DNA of 64,000 nucleotides. Origin: CAYRWR01 sp964428015. Its GTDB lineage: Bacteria > Spirochaetota > Brevinematia > Brevinematales > CAYRWR01. A model generated the notes under the pieces. That model was not told the DNA's origin, did no database searches, and saw only the letters and a program-made list of their open reading frames with translations. Below, piece after piece: positions 42,867-51,648 of the stretch; positions within the stretch are counted from its first letter, which is position 1, and each line of letters begins with the position of its first letter. The stretch covers positions 32,923 through 96,922 of the forward strand of contig CAYRWR010000008.1 in NCBI GenBank assembly GCA_964428015.1. Reading direction: 5' to 3'. The translations under genes were made by a program, and so were the position numbers.

Positions 42867-44861
42867 TTAAGCGTGTTCAGGTCTTTTTTTGGATGTGAGG
42901 ATAAGACGAAAAGGAAAGACTTTTCTGACCTCTAGATTGACTTCCAATCCCAGGGATGTCAGTATACTTTCCAATTCAGCTTTTCTAAAGGATTTCAACA
43001 CAGATAACCTGCCGTCATAAAAAGCCAGACTCTTATGGAAGAATAACCCGGCCAGAATGGTATAACCGATATAGGCCCACACCGAACGCCGCAGGTCATT
43101 TAATACCACACCCTGGCGTGCATAGCGAGAGGCCCGTAATATATAATTATCCAGGTGGACTCCATATAGATGATGCATCACATGATTGGACAGGATGAAG
43201 TCAAAACCTCCCCAGCGGCGGGATACATCTGCCAGAGTGGAGGATGAGCCTTCTTCAAAATGGATCTCCGGAAAGGCGGTACTGTCTGTCCTGGCCCAAT
43301 TCAGAATACGGCTATCCGGGTCAACGCCGACCAGTTTTAAGGATAACCCGTAACGGCGGCCCTGCAGCGCCAGCCAGCGTAAAACATCTCCTCCTCCACA
43401 TCCCAGATCCAGAATAGTCCATTCCTTCTTCTTACCGGAATGGCGTATTTTTTTCAGTACTTCCTTATATAATATCCTGCGGTACCCTGTTAATAACCGG
43501 TTAATTATGCGGAACTGTCGAACTGTGCGGAACAGGTCTTTTTCCTGTACCCGGGGATCGTCCATCAGTTCAGGCAATCTGGAGCGCCGGGATATGTCCG
43601 GGATTAGTCGGGGAAGTGCTGCGGAAGGTACTCCTGCCCGTAGAGTATGAGTACTGGGTAGGGGACAAAGTATGGCGGATTCCACTGTTAGCCCCGGCCC
43701 GAAAGCCGCCGCAAATACTCTGTCTTTTTTTTTCAAATCTCTTTCCTTATCTTTTGTCTTCATCATTTCTGCCAGTACAAAATATATAGTTACAGCACTC
43801 ATGTTGCCGTAGCGGGAGAGTATGGAATAACTGGCCTCCATGGCTTTTTTAGGCAGTTCCAGGTTTTGCCGGGCACGGTCCAGTATTGCCCGTCCTCCGG
43901 GATGCAGAGCCCACAGGGAAATATCCCTGGCCCGGATTCCGCTTTGGCGGGACAGATTTTCTATAATAGTCTTCAGGTTTTGCTCTATCAGGCGGGGTAC
44001 ATAAGCAGATAGCTTCATCAAAAAGCCTGTGTCTCCCAGGGTCCAGGCCATCATGTCTTCACCTCCGCCTATCATGGAGGACGACACAGCTCCCAGGCTG
44101 AAAAGAGGGCGGCCCCGGGACCCTCCACGGCTATCTCTGGGATTGGAGCTGAGGAGTACTGCCGCCAGACCATCCGCGAACAAGGAGTTAGCTATAATAC
44201 TATCCTTTTCCCGGCTATCCTGAAAGTGCAGGGTACAGAATTCCACACCCACAATCAGTACCCTGGCATCCGGATCAGCGGCACAAATAGAACGAGCGGC
44301 TCTGAGGGCGGGAAAGGCGGCATAGCAACCCATAAAGCCTATATGGAGCCTTTCCAGGCGGGGAGACATGCCCAGTTCTTTTTGCAGGTCGATATCGAAA
44401 CCAGGGGCGCTAAAGCCGGTACAGGATACTGTGATCAGGTGAGTCACATCGGTAATACTGAACCAGGGAGACAGGCCCCCCGCGCCAGGTCCGGCGACAA
44501 AGGGATTATCTCCCAGCTGCCGGCCGGTGAGTGCAGTATCAGGATTGAGCATTTCCCGTACCAGTGCCAGGCTGCCCATTCGGGCTGAATCGGTAAAATG
44601 CCGGTTACGTTCAGCTGTACCGGGTGGAATAGGACCGCTGAACAATGACCTGCCACTGCTGTGATCCGGGTCTGCCTTAAAATCATCCAGGATGCTATAG
44701 CGGTGGTTGATAGCTGAAGTTTTATAGATTTTATCGATCATACGAATTTCATCCGTTTTCAATCCCGGTCTCTGACTCATGAATTCACGGATATCATCTT
44801 GTGATAATTTATGGAATGGTAGAGCAGTGCGGATAGCGTGGATGTATATCTTCCTGAACAA
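42867..44861 (-). CDS. Type III polyketide synthase fused to a SAM methyltransferase
   Basis: 664 residues from TTG 44861, which has AGGAG 7 bases upstream; the ATG at 44936 lacks one and adds a non-homologous segment. Residues 1 to about 400 form a chalcone-synthase-type ketosynthase: Cys147 in VSCTGFSAPG, His320 in WALHPGG, Asn353 in YGNMSA (Cys-His-Asn triad complete). Residues about 460-660 form a class I methyltransferase: ILDLGCGGGDVL, VGVDPD, ILSNHVMHHL. Type III PKS extend acyl-CoA starters with malonyl-CoA to resorcinols or pyrones; the fused domain would methylate the product. No metabolic neighbours are linked, so the product is unknown. Confidence 0.85.
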   Translation of the reverse strand: MFRKIYIHAIRTALPFHKLSQDDIREFMSQRPGLKTDEIRMIDKIYKTSAINHRYSILDDFKADPDHSSGRSLFSGPIPPGTAERNRHFTDSARMGSLALVREMLNPDTALTGRQLGDNPFVAGPGAGGLSPWFSITDVTHLITVSCTGFSAPGFDIDLQKELGMSPRLERLHIGFMGCYAAFPALRAARSICAADPDARVLIVGVEFCTLHFQDSREKDSIIANSLFADGLAAVLLSSNPRDSRGGSRGRPLFSLGAVSSSMIGGGEDMMAWTLGDTGFLMKLSAYVPRLIEQNLKTIIENLSRQSGIRARDISLWALHPGGRAILDRARQNLELPKKAMEASYSILSRYGNMSAVTIYFVLAEMMKTKDKERDLKKKDRVFAAAFGPGLTVESAILCPLPSTHTLRAGVPSAALPRLIPDISRRSRLPELMDDPRVQEKDLFRTVRQFRIINRLLTGYRRILYKEVLKKIRHSGKKKEWTILDLGCGGGDVLRWLALQGRRYGLSLKLVGVDPDSRILNWARTDSTAFPEIHFEEGSSSTLADVSRRWGGFDFILSNHVMHHLYGVHLDNYILRASRYARQGVVLNDLRRSVWAYIGYTILAGLFFHKSLAFYDGRLSVLKSFRKAELESILTSLGLEVNLEVRKVFPFRLILTSKKRPEHA

Positions 44862-45127
44862 AAAGGACTCCTGCTGTGATTTTGCGGCTTCATGTCCCCG
44901 GCTGGAAAAGTCCGGAGGCAGAGATGTGAAAATCATACAGATTGTACTTGATTTTCACCCTAATACTATACACTATCCGGAACAGAGTGTAAACGATTTA
45001 TTTCTTTCCCAAAAAGTTTGTCCGGATTTACTCTGGATTAATATCTTACTAAATCTATATGATATAATCAAACTGATACTTGCGTTACCTTTAAACAAAA
45101 GCTATGATAATGCAGATGGAGGATGGA

Positions 45128-47011
45128 ATGCCATTGAAAAAGCAACTGCAGTTTTGGGAAGTATTCAGCATCGCGGCAGGGTCGATGATCAGTGCCGGTG
45201 TTTTTATACTGCCCGGTATAGTCTATCATATCGCCGGCCCCGGTATCCTGTATTCCTACCTCATAGCCAGTGTAGCAATGTTGCCGGCTTTATTTGTCAG
45301 CCTGGAGTTGTCCACTGCTATACCTCGTTCGGGAGGGACTTATGTCTTTTCAGAGCGGATCCTGGGGACTGCCCCCGGTGTCATCGCCGGATTTTCCGAC
45401 TGGTTTTCCATCACCCTTAAAAGCGCCTTTGCCCTGGTGGGAATCGGAGCCTTTGCCACACTACTGCGACCAGCCCTGGACCCTCTGACCATCAAGTTTA
45501 TCGCAGCAGGAGCCTGTATCCTAATTGCAGTCATTAATATTTTCTCCGTAAAGATTTCGGGTATTATCGACATCATCCTGGTGGGGATTCTGCTTATACT
45601 GCTCTTCCAGTTTATCTCTATCGGCAGACAGCTCATCCCCGACCTGAGTGTGTTCAGGACTCTGGCCCATCCCCAGTGGAATACTATTTTCGCGGCTACG
45701 GCTATGGTATTCGTCTCTTTCAGCGGGCTGACCAAGATTGCCAGTGTCTCGGAAGAAGTAAAAAATCCGGAACGCAACCTGGTATGGGCTACCATCACCG
45801 CCTTTATTGTAGTACAGGTCTTTACGGTACTGGTAATCGCGGTACTGATCGGATTTCTGGACCCAAAAATTTTTGATCTGACCCTGACCCCTCTCAGCCA
45901 GGCGGGTAAGGATTTTGTAAAGGGCAGCCGCCTGGCTTCTTTTGAGTTTATTGCTACGGCGGCGGCGGGTTTGCTGGCCCTGATCTCTACGGCCAATACC
46001 GGGATCATGTCCTCCTCCCGCATCCCCCTGGGAATGAGCCGGGATGGACTGATTCCGGAAGGTATGGGCAAACTCAACGCCCGTTACCGCACTCCGGTGT
46101 GGTCCATCATAGTGACTACCGCGTTTATGCTGCTGGTGATATTTTTCCTGGATATAGAAGAACTGACCAAAGTAGCGGCGCTGTTTATCCTGCTGCTGTT
46201 TATTCTGTCCTGCTTATCGGTACTGGTGATCCGAAGTTCGGGTTTATCCCACTACCGTCCTGTGTTCAAGTCCCCCGGATATCCGGTACTGCCTGTGGCA
46301 GGTATACTCATCTACCTGTTTCTGATATTTGAGCTGGGGATGATACCTATGATACTGGCGGGAATCTTTATCCTGGGCAGTCTGGTGTGGTATGCCGTCT
46401 ATGTACGGCCTCGCGTTAATAGAAAATCCGCCTTTCTCCATATGATGGAAAAAGTCACCGCCCCGGAACTGGTCGACAGCGAAAAGGAGCTGGAGAAAGA
46501 ACTGCTGGAAATCCTGCTGGAAAGGGATGAGGTCAAAGAGGATCGCTTTGACAGCATCATCCGGGAGGCGGAAGTACTGGACTATCCCCGGTCTGTGAGC
46601 CGTTCCGAGGTATTTCAGGATATAGCCCGGACCATCGCTGAAAAATGGGGTATTCCCGCCGATAACATACTGTCCAAGCTGGAAACAAGAGAAGAGGAAT
46701 CACATACCCTGATTTACCCCGGAGTAGCCGTGCCCCATGCCATTCCCCACATCATCATTGAGGGAGAAAAGCGCTTTGATATCCTGCTGGTGCGCTGTCA
46801 GGAGGGCATAGTGTGGAATGCCGCGGGAGAAAAGGTTTTTACCGCCTTTTGTCTGGTGGGGACAAAAGATGAGCGTAATTTCCATCTCCAGGCACTGATG
46901 GCCATCGCCCAGATTCTGCAGGACCCGGATTTTCATAATCATTGGATTCAGGCGCGTACCCCTCAACAGTTGAGGGGGGTGCTGCTGTTGTCGCGGCGGC
47001 GCAGACATTAA
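45128..47011 (+). CDS. APC amino-acid permease fused to a PTS EIIA(Ntr)-like domain
   Basis: 627 residues from ATG 45128, with GGAGG at 5-base spacing; the ATGs at 45104 and 45113 precede it. Residues 1 to about 430 form an APC-family permease with 11-12 helices, including the GSMISAGVFILPG signature at about 20-32 and SVSEEVKNPERN. After a charged linker (EKELEKELLEILLERDEVK), residues about 470-627 form an EIIA-type-2 domain with the phospho-His in PGVAVPHAIPH. The family permeases carry amino acids or polyamines; the fused domain may let PTS(Ntr) phosphorylation state control transport. Monocistronic. Confidence 0.8.
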   Translation: MPLKKQLQFWEVFSIAAGSMISAGVFILPGIVYHIAGPGILYSYLIASVAMLPALFVSLELSTAIPRSGGTYVFSERILGTAPGVIAGFSDWFSITLKSAFALVGIGAFATLLRPALDPLTIKFIAAGACILIAVINIFSVKISGIIDIILVGILLILLFQFISIGRQLIPDLSVFRTLAHPQWNTIFAATAMVFVSFSGLTKIASVSEEVKNPERNLVWATITAFIVVQVFTVLVIAVLIGFLDPKIFDLTLTPLSQAGKDFVKGSRLASFEFIATAAAGLLALISTANTGIMSSSRIPLGMSRDGLIPEGMGKLNARYRTPVWSIIVTTAFMLLVIFFLDIEELTKVAALFILLLFILSCLSVLVIRSSGLSHYRPVFKSPGYPVLPVAGILIYLFLIFELGMIPMILAGIFILGSLVWYAVYVRPRVNRKSAFLHMMEKVTAPELVDSEKELEKELLEILLERDEVKEDRFDSIIREAEVLDYPRSVSRSEVFQDIARTIAEKWGIPADNILSKLETREEESHTLIYPGVAVPHAIPHIIIEGEKRFDILLVRCQEGIVWNAAGEKVFTAFCLVGTKDERNFHLQALMAIAQILQDPDFHNHWIQARTPQQLRGVLLLSRRRRH

Positions 47012-47147
47012 TCGGTTTTTATTCAGCTTTAATTCTTTTGGGAATTTTGAGGGCAATGTGTATTTTATGTAGGTGTTTCAGGTTTCGGGTACATCAGCTT
47101 CAGTTAGGTTCCAGAAAGAATCAATGTGAAACAGGAGGAGTTTAGGA

Positions 47148-48452
47148 TTACCGCCGTCCCGCTACCTTCTTCCCTTGCAATACCGACCCCGATACTCCGG
47201 TAATCTCAAGACTGGCGATATTGCCGATATCCGATTCATCCCCTGAAAAGGACGCCATCATTCCATGATGAGTCCGCCCGGAGATACGGTTTTTATCCTT
47301 CTTGGAAAACTTTTCGCCCAGGACGGAGACGGTACAGCCGATCTGCGTCTCCAGGATCTCCCGGTGGATGGAGCGCTGAAAGTGGATCAGCTCACCCAGA
47401 CGGCGGAGCTTGATTTCCTCTTCCACCTGGTCTGTGAATTTTTCAGCCGCTGTACCGGGACGTATATTATAGCGGTACATATAGGCTTCATAAAAACGGA
47501 CCTGACGCACCAGATCCAGAGTGGCTTCATAGTCCTCTTCACTTTCCCCGGGAAAGCCCACCATGATATCAGTAGTCAGGACCACACCGGGAATAGAGCG
47601 GGCTATAGCTATTTTTTCCAGGTATTGCTTGTGGGTATACTTACGGTTCATGCGCTGCAGGATAGCATCAGAGCCGGATTGAAAAGGCAGATGGATCAGA
47701 GGCATGATGGAGGGATAAGCCCGGATCACGTCCGCCAGAGCCTGGCCGAAGTCTTTGGGGTGAGAGGTCAGGAAACTGATGCGGGGTATACCTCCCTGCA
47801 GGGCGATTTCCGCCAGCAGTTCCGGAAAAGCCATACGGCCGTCATGATAGCTGTTCACATTCTGTCCCAGGAGGGTGATCTCCTTGACCCCCCGGTCAGA
47901 CAGTCGTTTAATATTATCCAGTATTTCTCCGCTGTCCCTATGGACTTCCCGTCCCCGCACATGAGGGACAATACAATAGGTACAAAAATTATTACAGCCG
48001 TGACTGATGGGCACAAAAGCCTTGAAGGGATGATCCTCCTCCGCTTCGGCCATCATAAAATGATAGGATTCCTGTTCCAGAAAATCCTGGCCGGCCTGAT
48101 TGGCAGAGAGGTAGGGGAGGATACCCTCTTTATTGTAAGTGCCCCATACCAGCTTCACCACATCGGGAAAGCGGTGTTTGATGGCTTCTCCCACATTCTG
48201 GGCCATACAGCCCATCAGGACCACCCTGACTTTACGCGGACGCTCCCGGTTCAGGCCCCGGTAGTAGCCGATACGACCCTCCACCCGGGTCTCTGCGGTG
48301 AGACGGACACTGCAGGTATTGAGGATAACCCAGTCGGCATCTTCCGGTGTTTCCGCTTCTTCATGGCCGCCCTGCTGTAGAATGGATTTGAGGCTGTCGC
48401 TTTCGGAGAAATTCATCTGACAGCCGTAGGTCTCGACAAAAAAACGTGCCAT
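47148..48452 (-). CDS. miaB: tRNA-2-methylthio-N6-dimethylallyladenosine synthase
   Basis: 434 residues, normal MiaB length. N-terminal UPF0004 cysteines: TYGCQMNFSESD, LNTCSVR and MGCMAQ. The radical SAM motif is GCNNFCTYCIVP (C-x3-C-x2-C). A TRAM domain ends the protein. It adds a methylthio group to i6A37 of tRNAs decoding UNN codons. ATG 48452 follows the TPR gene's stop by one base, so the two are coupled. The order TPR-miaB is one of the points recalling spirochaete genomes. Confidence 0.95.
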   Translation of the reverse strand: MARFFVETYGCQMNFSESDSLKSILQQGGHEEAETPEDADWVILNTCSVRLTAETRVEGRIGYYRGLNRERPRKVRVVLMGCMAQNVGEAIKHRFPDVVKLVWGTYNKEGILPYLSANQAGQDFLEQESYHFMMAEAEEDHPFKAFVPISHGCNNFCTYCIVPHVRGREVHRDSGEILDNIKRLSDRGVKEITLLGQNVNSYHDGRMAFPELLAEIALQGGIPRISFLTSHPKDFGQALADVIRAYPSIMPLIHLPFQSGSDAILQRMNRKYTHKQYLEKIAIARSIPGVVLTTDIMVGFPGESEEDYEATLDLVRQVRFYEAYMYRYNIRPGTAAEKFTDQVEEEIKLRRLGELIHFQRSIHREILETQIGCTVSVLGEKFSKKDKNRISGRTHHGMMASFSGDESDIGNIASLEITGVSGSVLQGKKVAGRR

Positions 48453-48453
48453 T

Positions 48454-49719
48454 TTATTTACCTATAGGAACAATCTGGGTGCCTTTGAGTATGACTTTGT
48501 TGTCCAGGGTGATACCGGCGATATGTCCGAAAACTGTGACTTTCTCCCCGGCCCGTATTTTCACAAAACCAGGGAAATGAGGCTGTGCTATACCTTCCAC
48601 TACCGCGTCGTTAACAAAATCGATGAGCAGGTCAAAGCTGGTCTCTTCTTTACCACGGTGCTGGAGATTGGCAATGGTGCCGTTCCACTTGATGAAGACA
48701 TCCTGATATAGGAAGGGAGCCCGGGCTACATCACGGTACTGGGGATTATAGTCGATGGCAGAGGGATTAGCATCGGGGATAAAGCTCTGATAAAAACGCA
48801 CATGTTCCTTCATCTGTTCGGGAGCATTGGAGTGCAGGATCTCATTCATCAGCAGGATGGCGCGGTTGCGTTTTCCCATCTCGATATTCTGCTTGATCAG
48901 GGCGAATTTTTTATTGATATCTTCATCTTCCAGTGTGATCTTGTAATTCTGCCGCTCAGCTACCAGAGAATCAATGTCCTGTATAGTAATGTTTTGGTAG
49001 GAGCCGCTGCCAAATCCTCGTGTGTAACGATAGTTTTCTACCCAGTTGGTGATAGAGGGCCAGGCAGCGATCATGACAGTCAAAATAACAGCTGCGAGTG
49101 CCAAAATAGCCAGCAAGCGAAATTTAGGGGTGCGGACAAAATGGAAAACTTTTTCTGCTGCTTCATCCATCCAGGGTAGTTGAGGCAGTTCCAGAAACAG
49201 GAAATCCTTGGCCTGGATCATGGAAAACAGGACCTTGGGGTCCTTTCCGCCTTTGAGCATTTCCAGATTGGACTTTATTTTTTCGTTTTCTTTTTCGATA
49301 TAGAGGGCATCCAGCAGGCTATTGATGCCGGCAGTGAGGTCTCCCTGGCTGAGGTCAAGGTAGGCCATGGCATTAAGAGTCTCGATGTCGTTACGGTTAT
49401 AGGTCAGAGAACGTGCCAGGTAGCGTTTTGCTTCCAGATATTGCCCGGTATGGATCAGGGCAAAAGCCATGAGTTTGACCGCGGACTGGTCTTTTTGTTC
49501 CCTAACCAGGTATTCATCCAGTATATTGACGCAAGCCAGATATTCCGCCTTGCGGAACAGTCGCAACGCCGCTTTGTAGACCGACTGGGGATCAGCAGGA
49601 GGCGTCTTGGACTTTGCCGGGGGTGTTTTTTGATCCCGGGCAGGAGGTTTTCGGCCGGAGAGGATGACTTCATCTTCCTGACCGTCACCCAGCTCATAGC
49701 GTTCCAGGGGAAAGGGCAC
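48454..49719 (-). CDS. TPR-containing membrane protein upstream of miaB
   Basis: 421 residues from GTG 49719, with AGGAG 6 bases upstream. A low-complexity Pro/Lys N-terminus (about residues 20-45) is followed by TPR-like helices (QSVYKAALRLFRKAEYLACVN, LIHTGQYLEAKRYLARSLTY), one membrane helix at about 202-221 (LLAILALAAVILTVMIAAWP), and a C-terminal region with a beta-rich domain. Probably an envelope scaffold. The gene is coupled to miaB. Similar TPR-plus-helix proteins sit beside miaB in spirochaetes, to my memory. Confidence 0.6.
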   Translation of the reverse strand: MPFPLERYELGDGQEDEVILSGRKPPARDQKTPPAKSKTPPADPQSVYKAALRLFRKAEYLACVNILDEYLVREQKDQSAVKLMAFALIHTGQYLEAKRYLARSLTYNRNDIETLNAMAYLDLSQGDLTAGINSLLDALYIEKENEKIKSNLEMLKGGKDPKVLFSMIQAKDFLFLELPQLPWMDEAAEKVFHFVRTPKFRLLAILALAAVILTVMIAAWPSITNWVENYRYTRGFGSGSYQNITIQDIDSLVAERQNYKITLEDEDINKKFALIKQNIEMGKRNRAILLMNEILHSNAPEQMKEHVRFYQSFIPDANPSAIDYNPQYRDVARAPFLYQDVFIKWNGTIANLQHRGKEETSFDLLIDFVNDAVVEGIAQPHFPGFVKIRAGEKVTVFGHIAGITLDNKVILKGTQIVPIGK

Positions 49720-49911
49720 GGGCTTCTCCTCAATTTGATACCTATATTATAATCAGGATAGGAAAAACTATCAACCACAACATGGTGAAAAACACTGTAG
49801 AATTATAGAGAATAAGTAGTACACCAGAAAAGGCAAATGGGGAATCTCGCTATTTTACCTGGCTTGTAATATAATTTTTATATAAAGTAAAAGTAAGCAG
49901 GTAGGCGGCCT

Positions 49912-50853
49912 ATGCTCAAGAATTTCAGGCTGGTAGAAAGTAAAATCACAGAATGTGAAGCTGATCAGGCTCTGGTCCAGGTGTTTTTAAAACCGGAGCC
50001 GGAGCAGATGAAAATGCTGATCGAGGAATACAAAATCGATGATCATACTCTCAATTCCGCGCTGGACCCGGATGAGATCAGCCGTCTGGAATTTGAAGAT
50101 AATCACGTAGCGGTCATCCTGAAGAGCCCTAAAAATTATTCTTCAGGGGATAACCTTATCTTTAAAGTGACTTCCATAGGATTATTTCTGTTCAAAGAAA
50201 AACTCATCATCGTCCTGCCCGAAGATTTGGAATTATTTGAACGGCGCCAGACTATCCGGCTGCACACCCTGCATGACATCTTCCTGAAGGTCATTTACGG
50301 TACTATTTCTCATTTTTTGGGGCATTTAAAAGTCATTGATATGATTTCCGGTTCTCTGGAAGATAAAATCAATGACAAAATGGAAAACAAATTTCTGATC
50401 AATATGTTTAAGATCGAAAAAAGTCTGATCTATTACATCAATGCTATCAATTCCAATGCCATGCTGTTTGATAAACTGAAACTGAATGCCGCCAAGATCG
50501 GAATAGTACCCGAGAATATTGAATTTCTGGAAGACATCATCATAGAGAACAGCCAGTGCAGCCGCCAGGCCGCTATCTATTCCAATGTCATCACCGGTCT
50601 GATGCAGACCCGGGGATCCATTGTCAATAATAACCTGAATATGCTCATCAAAAGATTAACCATCCTCAGTGTGGTGTTTATGCCCCTGAATCTGATAGCT
50701 GGGATAGGCGGTATGTCAGAATACAGTGTGATGACTCAAAGCATAGGCAAAGCCATCGCCTATATTAGCCTCAGTCTGGTGATGCTGCTCATCGGTTTCG
50801 GTACTTATTATCTATTAAAATGGCTCCTGGATAATAAGAATGACGGATTATAA
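49912..50853 (+). CDS. corA: CorA-family divalent-cation transporter
   Basis: 313 residues. A large cytoplasmic N-terminal domain and two C-terminal helices (about 247-300) fit CorA. The usual Gly-Met-Asn selectivity loop at the end of helix 1 reads G-G-M-S-E here (NLIAGIGGMSEYSVM): GMS replaces GMN. I recall GGMSE-type loops in a subset of bacterial CorA-like proteins, so this may be a subfamily, but magnesium selectivity should not be assumed. Weak ribosome site (AGGCGG) before ATG. Followed by a terminator shared with hsp20. Confidence 0.8.
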   Translation: MLKNFRLVESKITECEADQALVQVFLKPEPEQMKMLIEEYKIDDHTLNSALDPDEISRLEFEDNHVAVILKSPKNYSSGDNLIFKVTSIGLFLFKEKLIIVLPEDLELFERRQTIRLHTLHDIFLKVIYGTISHFLGHLKVIDMISGSLEDKINDKMENKFLINMFKIEKSLIYYINAINSNAMLFDKLKLNAAKIGIVPENIEFLEDIIIENSQCSRQAAIYSNVITGLMQTRGSIVNNNLNMLIKRLTILSVVFMPLNLIAGIGGMSEYSVMTQSIGKAIAYISLSLVMLLIGFGTYYLLKWLLDNKNDGL

Positions 50854-50865
50854 GAAGAATTTTTG

Positions 50866-50903
50866 ATAAAAAAAACAGCGGAGAAATTCTCCGCTGTTTT
50901 TTT
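50866..50903. terminator. Bidirectional terminator between corA and hsp20
   Basis: AACAGCGGAGAA (50874-50885) and TTCTCCGCTGTT (50887-50898) form a 12-base-pair stem with A-rich left and T-rich right arms; it works in both directions for the convergent genes. Confidence 0.9.
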
Positions 50904-51359
50904 CTAGCTGCTTTTGACCGTGATTTTCTTGGGTTGGGACTGGGGTGCTTTAGGGATAGTCAGAGTCAGAACGCCTTTGTTATAAGCAGCCTGGATTTTA
51001 GAAGCGTCCGTCCCTTCCGGCAGGGTTACTGTCCTCTGGAAGGAACCAGATCTTCTTTCGATCCTCTGATACCCGTCTTCATTACTCTTCTTTTCTTCTT
51101 CCCGTTTACCGCTGATTGTGAGCAGATTATCCCGCAGTTCCACATTGAGGTCCTTTTCATCAATGCCGGGCAGATCCGCTTTGACTAACCAGTTTTCCTT
51201 TTCTTCCACGACATCCAGATGGGGTGTCCATTCCCTGATACTTTCCGACGGAGTGAGCCAGTCGTCAGTAAAAAAGTCAGAGAACAACCTGTCCAGAGCG
51301 GAACGGAAAGCGCGGGCGGGGAACATGTCCCGATTGGAATCATGCTTTACTAGTTTCAT
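50904..51359 (-). CDS. hsp20: Hsp20/alpha-crystallin-type small heat shock protein
   Basis: 151 residues from ATG 51359, chosen because AAGGAGG stands 6 bases upstream; ATGs at 51365 and 51398 are too close to or before it. The alpha-crystallin domain runs from about PHLDVVEEKENWLVKADLPG to GVLTLTIPK; the A-x-x-x-x-G-V-L motif is AAYNKGVLTLTIPK. These ATP-independent holdases protect unfolded proteins. The upstream sequence fits a sigma-54 promoter (51394-51409). Confidence 0.95.
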   Translation of the reverse strand: MKLVKHDSNRDMFPARAFRSALDRLFSDFFTDDWLTPSESIREWTPHLDVVEEKENWLVKADLPGIDEKDLNVELRDNLLTISGKREEEKKSNEDGYQRIERRSGSFQRTVTLPEGTDASKIQAAYNKGVLTLTIPKAPQSQPKKITVKSS

Positions 51360-51393
51360 AGTCATCCTCCTTTTTGAGATTATATATATTTTT

Positions 51394-51409
51394 TGCATAT
51401 TTTGTGCCA
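51394..51409 (-). promoter_or_regulatory. Probable sigma-54 promoter for hsp20
   Basis: On the minus strand TGGCACA-AAAT-ATGCA: GG (51408-51407) and GC (51396-51395) at the correct spacing; one base off consensus (ATGCA for TTGCA). The predicted start leaves a leader of about 24 bases to the gene. E. coli ibpB is also sigma-54 driven, so this type of control is known for small heat shock genes. Confidence 0.5.
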
Positions 51410-51511
51410 GATATGAAAAGCAGTACAGGTTAATGTAACTATATATTATATAACGAGATATGAAAATATATATGAGATATGAATGATGACATTCCGGAGC
51501 TAGGCTGGGTA

Positions 51512-51580
51512 AAAATGACCCAATCTGTTTTTAGGTGGAAAAAATATTCTGTGGCAAAATGACCCGGATTTTTTAGGTGA
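51512..51580. repeat. Two imperfect direct repeats, IS21-end-like
   Basis: AAAATGACCC-N6-TTTTTAGGTG (51512-51537) and AAAATGACCC-N4-TTTTTAGGTG (51556-51579) are tandem copies 44 bases apart. Such GGGTCATTTT / CACCTAAAAA multiples resemble the terminal repeats of IS21-family elements. No transposase gene is near, so this could be the solo remnant of an element end. Confidence 0.35.
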
Positions 51581-51648
51581 AAGCAGGAGCAGTGTGTAAA
51601 ATTAACAGATTCTATCAGAAAACAAAAAAGCCGACAGGATGGGCAGGG

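Noticed and set aside
47265..48380. 371-codon plus-strand frame
   Set aside because: Antisense shadow of miaB, whose Cys motifs are intact.
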